Positions 17,659 to 25,491 of a DNA stretch of 64,000 nt are shown one piece after another. Source of the DNA: Mesorhizobium sp. GbtcB19 (GTDB taxonomy: Bacteria; Pseudomonadota; Alphaproteobacteria; Rhizobiales; Rhizobiaceae); contig NZ_JAGXJY010000001.1 in NCBI RefSeq assembly GCF_019091085.1, positions 744,001 through 808,000 of the forward strand, in the 5' to 3' direction. The notes under the pieces are model-generated. The model had not been told where the DNA came from. It saw nothing but the letters and a program-made list of their open reading frames with translations, and did not search any database. Position 1 is the stretch's first letter; every line of letters starts with the position of its first letter. The position numbers and the translations under genes are program-made.

Positions 17659-19026
17659 ATGGAAATGCGCAAGGATTATTTCGCCGATGTCCGCAAGGAT
17701 GGCCTGCACGAGATCGGCCAGCCGCGGCCGCGCCTCGATTCGCCGGGACACGTCACCGGCAAGACCACCTATTTCGCCGACCGCAATTTTCCGGGCATGC
17801 TGCATCTGAAGATGGTGCGCAGTCCGCACCACCACGCCCGCATCCGCTCGATCGACACGTCGGAAGCGGAGAAGCATCCGGGCGTCGTGCGGGTGCTGAC
17901 CGCCAGGGATGTGCCGCACAATGTCTACACCATCCTGATCCTGATCCAGGTCGGCCCCGAGGACGAAACCGTGCTCGCCGACGGCAAGGTGCGCTGGAAA
18001 GGCGAGGCCGTGGTGGCGGTGCTGGCCGAGACCGAACGCGCGGCGCAGGAAGCCGCCGCCAAGGTCAAGGTCGACTACGAGGTGCTGCCGGCCGTCTTCG
18101 ACATGGAGGAGGCGCTGAAACCCGGCGCGCCTTTGGTCAACGAATATCACGGCCAGAACTATTATCTCTACGACAGCGGCGAATGCCGCAAGGTGCGTTT
18201 CGGCGATGTCGAGGCGGGCTTTGCCCAGGCCGACCACATCCTCGAACAGACCTACCAGTCCTCGCCGATCGAGCACGCGCCGACCGAGACGACCGGTTGC
18301 GTGGTGGCACCCGAGGGCAATGACCGCTTCGCCTGCTACACCAACACGCAGGCGATGTTCTTCACCCTCGACAACACCTCGATCATCCTGCAGATGCCGG
18401 GCTCGAAGCTGCACTTCGTCGGCGGCACCGTCGGCGGCGGTTTCGGCGGCAAGGTCGACGTCATCGTCGAGCCGATCGCCATCCTCGCCGCCAAGCTCAC
18501 CGGACGTCCGGTCTCCTTCATCTACAGCCGCGAGGAGGAGATGCAGATCTCCTCGCCGCGCGCGGCGGAAAAGGTCGTCATCAAGGACGGCGTCATGAAG
18601 GACGGCCGCATCGTCGCCCGCAAGGTCAGCGGGTACACCGATGCCGGCGCCTATTCGCGCCACTCGCCCTACGGCGCGCAGAAGGGTGCCGCGCACTATC
18701 CCGGCCCTTACACGATCCCCAACGTCTGGATCGACGCCTATTGCGTCTACACCAACCGCACCCCTTCGTCGGCCATGCGCGGCTTCGGCGTCACCATCGG
18801 CGACTTCGCGCTGGAAGTGCAGATGGACAAGCTGGCGCGGCTGATCGGCATGGATCCGCTCGAATTCCGCTTCATCAACGCCTATCGCGACGGCGACATG
18901 AAGGCGCATCGCCAGCCGACCGAGGGCGCGGCGCTGATCGAATGCATGCAGGAAGCCTCGCGCGCCGCCAACTGGCCGGTGGCGGAAAAATACATGGCAA
19001 TGTCCTCCTACAGGAAGGGAGCCTGA
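17659..19026 (+). CDS. Molybdenum hydroxylase large subunit, N-terminal half (split gene)
   Basis: 455 residues covering the a/b-hammerhead domain and the first molybdopterin-binding domain of the xanthine-dehydrogenase/CoxL family. The N-terminus RPRLDSPGHVTGKTTYFADR is typical. GGTVGGGFGGK near residue 255 is the conserved molybdopterin loop, and SSAMRGFGV near residue 375 matches the xanthine/aldehyde type, not the CO-dehydrogenase active-site loop. The reading ends at TGA 19024-19026 where the family normally continues for another 330 residues; that remainder is encoded by the next gene in another frame, 1 base later. Confidence 0.85.
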   Translation: MEMRKDYFADVRKDGLHEIGQPRPRLDSPGHVTGKTTYFADRNFPGMLHLKMVRSPHHHARIRSIDTSEAEKHPGVVRVLTARDVPHNVYTILILIQVGPEDETVLADGKVRWKGEAVVAVLAETERAAQEAAAKVKVDYEVLPAVFDMEEALKPGAPLVNEYHGQNYYLYDSGECRKVRFGDVEAGFAQADHILEQTYQSSPIEHAPTETTGCVVAPEGNDRFACYTNTQAMFFTLDNTSIILQMPGSKLHFVGGTVGGGFGGKVDVIVEPIAILAAKLTGRPVSFIYSREEEMQISSPRAAEKVVIKDGVMKDGRIVARKVSGYTDAGAYSRHSPYGAQKGAAHYPGPYTIPNVWIDAYCVYTNRTPSSAMRGFGVTIGDFALEVQMDKLARLIGMDPLEFRFINAYRDGDMKAHRQPTEGAALIECMQEASRAANWPVAEKYMAMSSYRKGA

Positions 19027-19027
19027 G

Positions 19028-20032
19028 ATGGCGATCCGGCGTGGACGCGGCGTCGCCGCGATCAACTATCCGACCGGCATGAACCTCGGCGGCGACCCTA
19101 CACAGGCGCTGGTCCATTCGACGCCGACCGGCAATTTCATGGTCACGCTCTCCAGCGTCGATCTCGGCCAGGGCATGAAGCAGATCATGGCGCAGATCTG
19201 CGCCGAGACGATCGGCGTTCCGACCGACCGCGTCGTCATCGACACCGCCGACACCGACACCGGCCCGCACTGCATGGGCACCTTCGCCTCGCGCGGCACG
19301 CATCGCGCCGGCAACGCCGTCATCCAGGCGGCCAAGGAAGCCCGCCAGGTGATGCTCGAAGTGGCGGCCGAAGAGCTGGAGGTGAACGCCTCCGACCTCG
19401 ACACAGACGGCCAGGGCAACATACAGGTGAAAGGCGCGCCGCAGAAATCAATCTCGATCTTCGACGTGGCGCTGTCCGCCCATTTCAAGCGCGGCCGCTC
19501 GATCTCCGGCCGCGGCATGTTCCTGATCCCGCGCTCCTACCCGGAGAAGGAGACCGGCGCGATGAAGCCGTCGACCTGCTACGCCCACGCCTGCACCGTG
19601 GCCGAGGTCGAGGTCGACGACGAGACCGGCGAAGTGACGGTGCTCACTGTGAAGAACGTCTTCGAGATTGGCCGCGCGCTCAACCCGAAGATGGTCGAGC
19701 AGCAGCTGGTCGGCGGCTCGTGGATGGGCATCAGCCACGCGCTCTACGAGACGACCGAGCCCTATTATCCGAACCGCGACCATGGCGGCACCGATTTCAA
19801 CCAGTATCTGATGCCGGGTCCAGGCGATCTTGCCGAAACCGAGATCATCGTGCTGGAGCGTCCTTCGGCCGATGGGCCGTTCGGCGCCAAGGGTCCGGGC
19901 GAGATGTGCGCCAACCCGCAGATACCGGCCGTCGCCAACGCGGTTTTCGACGCGGTCGGGGTGCGTATCGACACGCTGCCGATCACGCCCGAGCGTATCC
20001 TGCGCGCGCTGAAGGCGCAGGCCGCGGGCTGA
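19028..20032 (+). CDS. Molybdenum hydroxylase large subunit, C-terminal half (split gene)
   Basis: 334 residues matching the second half of the large subunit, beginning with RRGRGVAAINYPTGMNLGG, where intact relatives have the same RGRG segment in mid-protein. The substrate/molybdopterin loops SSVDLGQGMKQIMAQI and FASRGTHRAGNAV are present. The stretch AKGPGEMCANPQIPAVANAV carries the catalytic glutamate of the hydroxylase family. The start ATG follows AGGAAGGGAG at 6 bases, placed inside the end of the preceding gene, so it looks like a genuine coupled start. Split large subunits are known for nicotinate dehydrogenase of Eubacterium barkeri; a recent frameshift is the alternative. Confidence 0.83.
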   Translation: MAIRRGRGVAAINYPTGMNLGGDPTQALVHSTPTGNFMVTLSSVDLGQGMKQIMAQICAETIGVPTDRVVIDTADTDTGPHCMGTFASRGTHRAGNAVIQAAKEARQVMLEVAAEELEVNASDLDTDGQGNIQVKGAPQKSISIFDVALSAHFKRGRSISGRGMFLIPRSYPEKETGAMKPSTCYAHACTVAEVEVDDETGEVTVLTVKNVFEIGRALNPKMVEQQLVGGSWMGISHALYETTEPYYPNRDHGGTDFNQYLMPGPGDLAETEIIVLERPSADGPFGAKGPGEMCANPQIPAVANAVFDAVGVRIDTLPITPERILRALKAQAAG

Positions 20033-20040
20033 GCGGGACG

Positions 20041-20922
20041 ATGACCAGCGCCGATGCAGCCAAGGTTGCCGAGTCTCCGGAGGCGATAGCCGCGCGCCTT
20101 GCCGCCTCGCGCTATCTTGCCGACGACAGCCTTGCGACCGCTATCTTCCTGGCGATCCGCCTCGGCAAGCCGCTGCTGCTCGAAGGCGCGCCGGGCGTCG
20201 GCAAGACCGAAGCCGCGAAGGCCGTCGCCGAACTGCTCGGCCGCGAACTGGTGCGCCTGCAATGTTATGAAGGCATCGACACCGGGCACGCGCTCTACGA
20301 GTGGAACTACCAGCGCCAGCTGCTCGCCATCCGCCATGCCGGCGAGCACGAGATCGACATCTATGACGACCGTTTTCTCATCGCCCGCCCGCTGCTGCAG
20401 GTGCTGCGCGCGCCCGAGCGACGCGTGCTGCTGGTCGACGAGATCGACCGCTCGGATCACGAGTTCGAGGCGCTGCTGCTCGAATTCCTCTCCGACTTCC
20501 AGATCAGCATTCCGGAGCGCGGCACGATCCGCGCCGCGACGCAGCCGATCGTCATCCTGACCTCCAACCGCACCCGCGAGCTTGCCGAGGCGCTGCGCCG
20601 GCGCTGCGTCTACCACTGGATCGGCTATCCCGACGCCCAGCGCGAGGCCGAGATCATCATGCTGCGCGCAGGCGATGTCGCCGAGGCGACTGCACGCGCG
20701 GTGGCGATTGCCGTGCAGCAGATCCGCGCTCGCCCGCTGGCCAAGCCGCCGGGTATTGCCGAAGCCGTCGAATGGGCGAATGCCGCGACCATTCTCGAAA
20801 AAGGCGGCAGCCCGTGGCCGGAGGCCTTTCGGCGGGCCATCGGCGTGCTGATCAAGGACGAGGAGGATTTGTCCGCGATCGCGCCGGAGCTCGGGAGGAT
20901 CGTCGCGGAGGCGCTGTCGTGA
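20041..20922 (+). CDS. MoxR-type AAA+ ATPase, CoxD-like
   Basis: Cytoplasmic AAA+ ATPase of 293 residues. Walker A is EGAPGVGKTEAAK near residue 52, Walker B is VLLVDEIDRSDHEFEALLLE near 135, sensor 1 is VILTSNRTREL and the arginine finger region is EALRRRC. CoxD-type MoxR proteins act with a VWA partner (CoxE, here at 21149) to insert sulfur into, or otherwise mature, the molybdenum site of this enzyme class. It starts 8 bases after the large-subunit half, so it is in the same operon. Confidence 0.88.
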   Translation: MTSADAAKVAESPEAIAARLAASRYLADDSLATAIFLAIRLGKPLLLEGAPGVGKTEAAKAVAELLGRELVRLQCYEGIDTGHALYEWNYQRQLLAIRHAGEHEIDIYDDRFLIARPLLQVLRAPERRVLLVDEIDRSDHEFEALLLEFLSDFQISIPERGTIRAATQPIVILTSNRTRELAEALRRRCVYHWIGYPDAQREAEIIMLRAGDVAEATARAVAIAVQQIRARPLAKPPGIAEAVEWANAATILEKGGSPWPEAFRRAIGVLIKDEEDLSAIAPELGRIVAEALS

Positions 20923-20985
20923 TGAGCAATTGCAACGCGCTAACGCGATACCCCAGGGTTAATGCGCAGCGCTGGCGGGACAGCA

Positions 20986-21139
20986 CCCCCCTCTGTCCTG
21001 CCGGACATCTCCCCCGCAAGGGGGGAGATCAGCTGTCGCGTCGGCTTTCGCCAATTGTCAGCATTGCAGAATTGAGCAGCGCGCCCAAGCCGCCAATCTC
21101 CCCCCTCGTGGGGGAGATGTCCGGCAGGACAGAGGGGGG
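20986..21139. repeat. Palindromic intergenic repeat with 30-base perfect arms
   Basis: Arms 20986-21015 and 21110-21139 are exact 30-base inverted repeats (core TGTCCTGCCGGACATCTCCC and complement). Each arm also starts its own small GGGGGAGAT hairpin at 21008-21029 and 21096-21119. It lies inside the 226-base gap between moxR and the VWA gene, within an otherwise tight operon, and ends 9 bases before the VWA start codon, so it may affect its expression. Confidence 0.88.
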
Positions 21140-21148
21140 CGCGAAGGA

Positions 21149-22285
21149 ATGAGGCGTCCGGAAAACCTACGCCCTGCCGCCGCGCCGTTCCTCGGCTTCG
21201 CCCGTTTGCTCCGCGATCACGCCTTCCCCATCGCGCCCGAACAGACCATCAGCTTCATGCAAGCCGTAACCCTGCTCGGCCCTCGTTCCATGAACGACAT
21301 CCGAGAAGCGGCGCTCGCCACACTCGCGCCCTCGCCCGACCATCGCGGCGAATTCGAGGCGCATTTCCGCGCCTATTTCTACGGCGACGCCAAACCTTCG
21401 ATCGAAGGCGAGGAGGACGACGAAACCCGCGTCAAGGACGATCGCGGCACACGCGAAGAAGAGAACCAGACAACGCGAGAGGAGAAAGGCGGCGACCTAT
21501 CCTCCACGCTCGAGCAGCTGAGCAGCCGCGACTTCCAGCGCGACGCCGATGGTCTCGACCAGTTCCGCCGCAAGCTCGCCTCCGCCCTGCCCGCCCGCCG
21601 TTCCTTCCGAACAACCCGCACGCGATCACGCGGCACGCTCGACCTCAGGCGCTCACTCAGCGAAATCGTGAGCGCCGATGGCGACATCCCCGTGCCGCTG
21701 CTGCGCCGCCGGCAGACCGTGCCGAGAAAACTGCTTCTGCTCATCGACATTTCCGGTTCGATGAAGCTGCACACCGCCGACTATCTCAAGCTCGCGCACG
21801 CGGCGGTGCAGGGCGCCGAGCGCGCGGAGGTCTTCACCTTCGGCACGCGGCTCACCCGCATCACCTCGGCGCTGCGCATCCGCGACCGCGAGCAGGCGCT
21901 CGCCCGCGCCGCGACGCTCGTCGACGATTGGGACGGCGGCACCCGCATGGGACCGACGCTGCTTGCGTTTCTCTCGGTGCCGCGCTTCTCCGCCTTCGCG
22001 CGCGGCGCTAGCGTCGTCATCCTGTCGGACGCGCTCGAGCGCGGTGGCCATGCCGAGCTTGAAACCGCGATGCGCCGGCTCAGTGCCCGCGCCTTCCGGC
22101 TGTCGCTGGCGACGCCGCTCGCCGGCGACCGGCGTTTCCGTCCGGCAACGGCGGCACTGCGCGCTATCCTGCCGGTGCTCGACGATCTGGTCGACGGCTC
22201 GTCGGTCGGAAGTCTCACCGATTTCATCTTGTCGCTCGCCCGGCCAGCGCCTGCGGCCGATTCCATCTGGAAAAGGGTATCGTGA
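21149..22285 (+). CDS. VWA-domain protein, CoxE-like
   Basis: 378 residues. The N-terminal part is helical, the middle (residues about 90-150) is highly charged and low complexity, and the C-terminal half is a CoxE-type von Willebrand A domain. The MIDAS motif is LLLIDISGSMKLHTADYLKL near residue 195, with the later threonine in WDGGTRMGPTL and aspartate in VVILSDALERGGH. It is the partner of the MoxR ATPase in maturation of molybdenum hydroxylases. The stop overlaps the start of the amidohydrolase gene (TGATG). Confidence 0.86.
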   Translation: MRRPENLRPAAAPFLGFARLLRDHAFPIAPEQTISFMQAVTLLGPRSMNDIREAALATLAPSPDHRGEFEAHFRAYFYGDAKPSIEGEEDDETRVKDDRGTREEENQTTREEKGGDLSSTLEQLSSRDFQRDADGLDQFRRKLASALPARRSFRTTRTRSRGTLDLRRSLSEIVSADGDIPVPLLRRRQTVPRKLLLLIDISGSMKLHTADYLKLAHAAVQGAERAEVFTFGTRLTRITSALRIRDREQALARAATLVDDWDGGTRMGPTLLAFLSVPRFSAFARGASVVILSDALERGGHAELETAMRRLSARAFRLSLATPLAGDRRFRPATAALRAILPVLDDLVDGSSVGSLTDFILSLARPAPAADSIWKRVS

Positions 22286-23172
22286 TGCAGAAAGCGGTCG
22301 ACGCGCATTTCCACATCTGGCGCCAGAAGGACCAGCCTTGGCTGGTCGGACCGATGGTGCCGCGCATCTTCGGCCCATACGAGCCGATCCGCCGCGATTA
22401 TCCGATCACCGAATTCCTCGACGACCAGAAAGGCTCTGGCGTCGAGAAGGCGGTCTACGTCCAGACCAACTGGGCCAAGGAGGATTTCGAGAAGGAAGTC
22501 GCCTTCCTGCAGAAGACGGCGCAAGAAACCGGCTGGCCGCACGCCATCGTCGGCTACGCCGACATGACGGTCGACGACGTTCGCCCGCAGATCGATCGGT
22601 TGATGAAGTACAAGCTGCTGCGTGGCGTGCGAATGCAGCTCCATTGGCATGAGACGCCCGCCTTCCGCTTCGCCGCCTCGGCCGACCAGGTGATCGATCC
22701 GAAAGTGCGGAAAAACGTGGCGCGGCTGAAGGATTACGGCCTCTCCTTCGACCTGCAGCTTTTCCCGGCGCAGATGAAGGACGGACTGACGCTGGTCGGC
22801 GAAAACCCTGAGACGAATTTCATCCTCACCCATGCCGGCATGCTGACCGGCATGGAGCCGGAAACGACCGAAGCGTGGAAGGCCGGCCTGCGCACGCTGG
22901 CGGCAGCGCCCAATTTCTACGCCAAGCTGTCGGGGCTTGGCACGTTCGAGCATCGCAACGACCCGGAACTGATTGCCTACATCGTCGACAACGCGATCGA
23001 AATCCTCGGCAGCGACCGGCTGATGTTCGGCTCGAACTTCCCGATCGAAAAGCTCTGGACCAGTCATGCCGAACTGATCAACGCGCACCGCGCGGCGGTG
23101 GCGAAGCATGGCACCGAGGCCGAGGCGGATATTTTCTGGAATACGGCAGAGAGAGTGTATCGGCCGGTGTAG
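22285..23172 (+). CDS. Amidohydrolase-family metal-dependent hydrolase (COG3618 / PDC-hydrolase type)
   Basis: TIM-barrel hydrolase of 295 residues. VDAHFHIW at residues 4-11 is the first metal-binding motif, ILTHAGM near residue 180 carries the next histidine, and RLMFGSNFPIEKLW near 250 gives the late active-site region (usually with Asp; here FGSNFPIE). The family includes 2-pyrone-4,6-dicarboxylate lactonase and L-fucono- or L-rhamnono-lactonases. ATG 22285 is preferred; a GTG at 22282 is also possible. It overlaps the VWA gene, so it belongs to the hydroxylase operon and may open a lactone or lactam ring formed by the hydroxylase. Confidence 0.8.
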   Translation: MQKAVDAHFHIWRQKDQPWLVGPMVPRIFGPYEPIRRDYPITEFLDDQKGSGVEKAVYVQTNWAKEDFEKEVAFLQKTAQETGWPHAIVGYADMTVDDVRPQIDRLMKYKLLRGVRMQLHWHETPAFRFAASADQVIDPKVRKNVARLKDYGLSFDLQLFPAQMKDGLTLVGENPETNFILTHAGMLTGMEPETTEAWKAGLRTLAAAPNFYAKLSGLGTFEHRNDPELIAYIVDNAIEILGSDRLMFGSNFPIEKLWTSHAELINAHRAAVAKHGTEAEADIFWNTAERVYRPV

Positions 23173-23178
23173 CGCGGA

Positions 23179-23336
23179 CTTCCCCTTCTCCCCTTGTGGG
23201 AGAAGGTGGATCGGCGCGCAGCGCCGAGACGGATGAGGGGTGTTCCAGGGAACGCCAGCGTCTCACTCCGCTGGAGCACCCCTCATCCGACCTCGCTTCG
23301 CGAGGCCACCTTCTCCCACAGGGGGAGAAGGAAAAG
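23179..23336. repeat. Palindromic intergenic repeat, copy 2 (same family as 14585-14771)
   Basis: CTTCCCCTTCTCCCC at 23179-23193 faces GGGGGAGAAGGAAAAG at 23321-23336, and the inner palindrome again uses CGGATGAGGGGTG and CACCCCTCATCCG. It sits between the convergent amidohydrolase and AhpD-like genes, 6 bases past one stop and 4 bases from the other, so it probably doubles as the transcription stop for both. Confidence 0.85.
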
Positions 23337-23340
23337 CGCT

Positions 23341-23748
23341 TCACTTCACCTCGAATTGCGAATCTACCGGTATCTGCATCGCCGTGACCAGATGGTTGGT
23401 CTGCCCCGCCAGCCCTATGATCGACACCAACTCGCCATGCTGCGCGTCGGTCATGCCCTTGGCGCGAGCGGCGGCCGTGTGCGAGTGGACGCAGTAGGAG
23501 CAGCCATTGGCGGTCGAGACGGCGATATAGATCATCTCCTTGGTCAACGGATCGATCGCGCTGTCGGCGACCATCACCGTCTTGAGCTGCTCCCACACGC
23601 GCTTCAGCGAGGCCGGATCGTTGGCGAGCCCGCGCCAGAAATTGTTGACGAAGTCGGACTTCCGCGTCGCGCGGATATCGTCGAACACGGCCTTCACCGC
23701 CGGGATCTTTTCGACCTCGGCATCGCTCAAGAGTCTCGTGGTGGCCAT
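23341..23748 (-). CDS. Carboxymuconolactone decarboxylase / AhpD-like protein
   Basis: 135 residues, CMD superfamily. The redox motif is CSYCVHSHTAAARAKGM (CxxC with downstream His), as in AhpD-type alkylhydroperoxidases, not the pcaC type. The start at 23748 follows AAGGGAAACTCC. The upstream 167 bases before the insertion element hold its promoter but no motif I could name. It is transcribed toward the molybdenum-hydroxylase cluster. The role is probably peroxide or disulfide chemistry, and a link to the cluster is only positional. Confidence 0.8.
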   Translation of the reverse strand: MATTRLLSDAEVEKIPAVKAVFDDIRATRKSDFVNNFWRGLANDPASLKRVWEQLKTVMVADSAIDPLTKEMIYIAVSTANGCSYCVHSHTAAARAKGMTDAQHGELVSIIGLAGQTNHLVTAMQIPVDSQFEVK

Positions 23749-23927
23749 GGAGTTTCCCTTCGCTTGAATCGTTGGTCGAGGTCGTTGAATCAAGTGTTGC
23801 GCACAGACGGCTAACCGGTTGGCCCGATTCAGCTTTTGGCTCGAAACAACACATTTCGGCTTAAAACAGCACACTGCCGCATAGGTTGTCGAAGCATCTC
23901 AGCCTCGTCATGTATGGACGGCCCCTT

Positions 23928-24160
23928 CTGGGCAAGAGGCAAAATGACGGCGACGGCGTAAGTCTGGAGCGGTCATGTATTCGGCCTTTAGTGCGGTCGA
24001 TTTTGATGACCGCTGACCTGTAGGGGTTACGCGGATCGGTTCCAATCATTCTAGCGCGCTTTTGATCGCGATGACGACAACGGAGTATGCCGACCCAGGT
24101 CCTGACCATTTTGCCGTGCTGCCTTTTTGCTCCTTACGCTGTTAAGGGCCTCGATTGCGG
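23928..24160 (-). ncRNA. Possible bridge/seek RNA region of the IS1111-type element
   Basis: The 233 bases between the transposase stop (24161) and the left inverted repeat contain no credible gene. In IS1111-group elements the target-choosing RNA is encoded on the 3' side of the transposase, which is this segment on the minus strand. I could not fold it by eye or identify the guide loops, so the call rests on position only. Confidence 0.25.
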
Positions 24161-25185
24161 TTAAGCCGCAGCTGGTGCCCTGTATTGTTGTCCCGACTGC
24201 AGCATTGCCCAGATGATGCGGGCGGTCTTGGCCGCCTGCGCCACGACGGCGACCTTGACCGGCCGCCTAGCCAGCAGACCGCGTATCCAGGGCGAGCCCT
24301 TGTCGGGCTTGGCCCTGACCTGACGCAGCCAGGAACTGGCGCCGAGAATGAGCAGCCTGCGCAGGTCCCTGTCGCCGGCACGGCTGATATGGCCTGTCGG
24401 CCTGTGCTTGCCGCCGGTGTCATGGCTCTTGCGGGTCAGGCCCAGCCAGGCGGCGAAGTCCCTGGCAGAAGCAAACTGGCGTCCGTCGCCGATGGCTGCG
24501 AGGGTCGCATGCGCGATGATCGGGCCGACACTCGGGATCGTCGTCAGCCGCAAGGCCGCTTGCTGTTGCCTGACCCGAGCCAGGATCTGCTTGTCCAGCT
24601 TTTCGATCTCGCCATCCAGCGCCCGCCATTGCCCGGCCAGGGGCACCAGACAGATCAACAACGCCGCGGGGATGGCTTCATCGGCCGCCTCGATGCGCTG
24701 CAGCAGGGCTTCGATGCCCGCCGCCCCCTTGGCACCGATCAGGCCCATCTCATAGAGCAGGCCGCGCATTGGCGTTGGCCAGTTGCGTGCGCTGGCGCAC
24801 CAGAAGATCACGCGAGCGATGCAGCCCCCTGGCCCATTGCTGTTCGACGGTCTTGATCGGTACGAAGCGCATGTCGGGTCGGCTCACCGCCTCGCAACAG
24901 CCTTGCGCATCGCGGATATCGTTCTTGTTGCGGGGAACATAGGGCTTCACATAGGCCGGCGGCATCAGCTTGACCTCATGGCCGAGCGCGCTCAGCGTGC
25001 GGGCCCAATATGATGGGCCGAGCCGCAGGCCTCCATGCCGATCAACGCCGGCGGCTGTGCGGCGAAGAACTTCTCCACCTGCGCGCGGCGCAGCTGGCGC
25101 TGCACCACCACCTGCCCGGCAGCATCCACGCCGTGCACCTGAAACACATTCTTGGCCAAATCGATTCCAATCTGATAGCTTGCAT
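24161..25185 (-). pseudogene. IS110/IS1111 transposase, inactivated by frameshifts
   Basis: The full-length protein can be pieced together from several frames. Near the start, YQIGIDLAKNVFQVHGVD (first catalytic Asp) is out of frame with the ATG at 25185. GMEACGSAH then breaks near 25008-25015 and resumes as YWARTLSALGHEVKLMPPAY with KNDIRDA (DEDD motif). A third shift near 24767-24772 separates LVRQRTQLANA from MRGLLYEMGLIG. The C-terminal transposase_20 domain is intact: IPSVGPIIA near 24530 and ARDFAAWLGLTRKSHDTGGK including the catalytic serine region. Three separate shifts mean no active transposase. Confidence 0.82.
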
Positions 25186-25260
25186 GACGGACGGTCTCCT
25201 CCGCTGGAGTTAATCACAGCCCAGCTTGGCACATTCGATGCCGCAAGGGGCCGTCCACCC

Positions 25261-25442
25261 ATCATTCTAGGGCGGAGCAAGGAGCGGAGCGACGCAGCAC
25301 AGACCCTAGAATCCATTCCGTGACCTTGGCCAAAGAATGCAGCGGAGCAGAATTCTGCGCCGTGAGCAGCGCTCGAAGGTAACGGCATGGATCCTCGGGT
25401 CTGCGCGCGTCGCTTCGCTCCTTGCTCCGCCCGTGGATGACG
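25261..25442. repeat. Palindromic intergenic repeat next to the insertion element
   Basis: A 26-base arm at 25270-25295 (GGGCGGAGCAAGGAGC and on) matches the complement of 25407-25432 with one mismatch. The flanking ATTCTAGG / CCTAGAAT and ATGGATCC segments extend the symmetry. It is of the same kind as abundant rhizobial intergenic palindromes. The insertion element occupies its left edge. No gene is seen between 25206 and 25491. Confidence 0.8.
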
Positions 25443-25491
25443 ACGGGACGGACGACTCGGCCAACGGTCGACGTGCCTACCAGCCAACACC

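Larger units (their letters stand above)
23912..25260. mobile_element. IS110-family element, IS1111 group, degenerate
   Basis: About 1.35 kb bounded by perfect 12-base subterminal inverted repeats, GGACGGCCCCTT (23916-23927) and AAGGGGCCGTCC (25245-25256), the mark of the IS1111 group within the IS110 family. It encodes one DEDD transposase on the minus strand, now broken. The left flank ends CCTCGTCAT and the right flank starts CATTCTAGGGCGG, which together restore the start of a palindromic intergenic repeat, so the element landed in a repeat. No target duplication is expected for this family. Confidence 0.8.

Noticed and set aside
15855..20922. Carbon monoxide dehydrogenase (coxGMSLDE) identity
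   Set aside because: Gene order is cox-like, but the large subunit has RGFG instead of the CO dehydrogenase active-site loop, and the subunit is split.
23341..23748. A second pcaC (carboxymuconolactone decarboxylase) gene
   Set aside because: It carries the CxxC and His of AhpD-type proteins and lacks the PcaC signature seen at 63725-64000.
24045..25270. ATCATTCTAG at 24045-24054 and 25261-25270 as a target-site duplication of the insertion element
   Set aside because: The left copy lies inside the element, and IS110-family insertion does not duplicate target sites.
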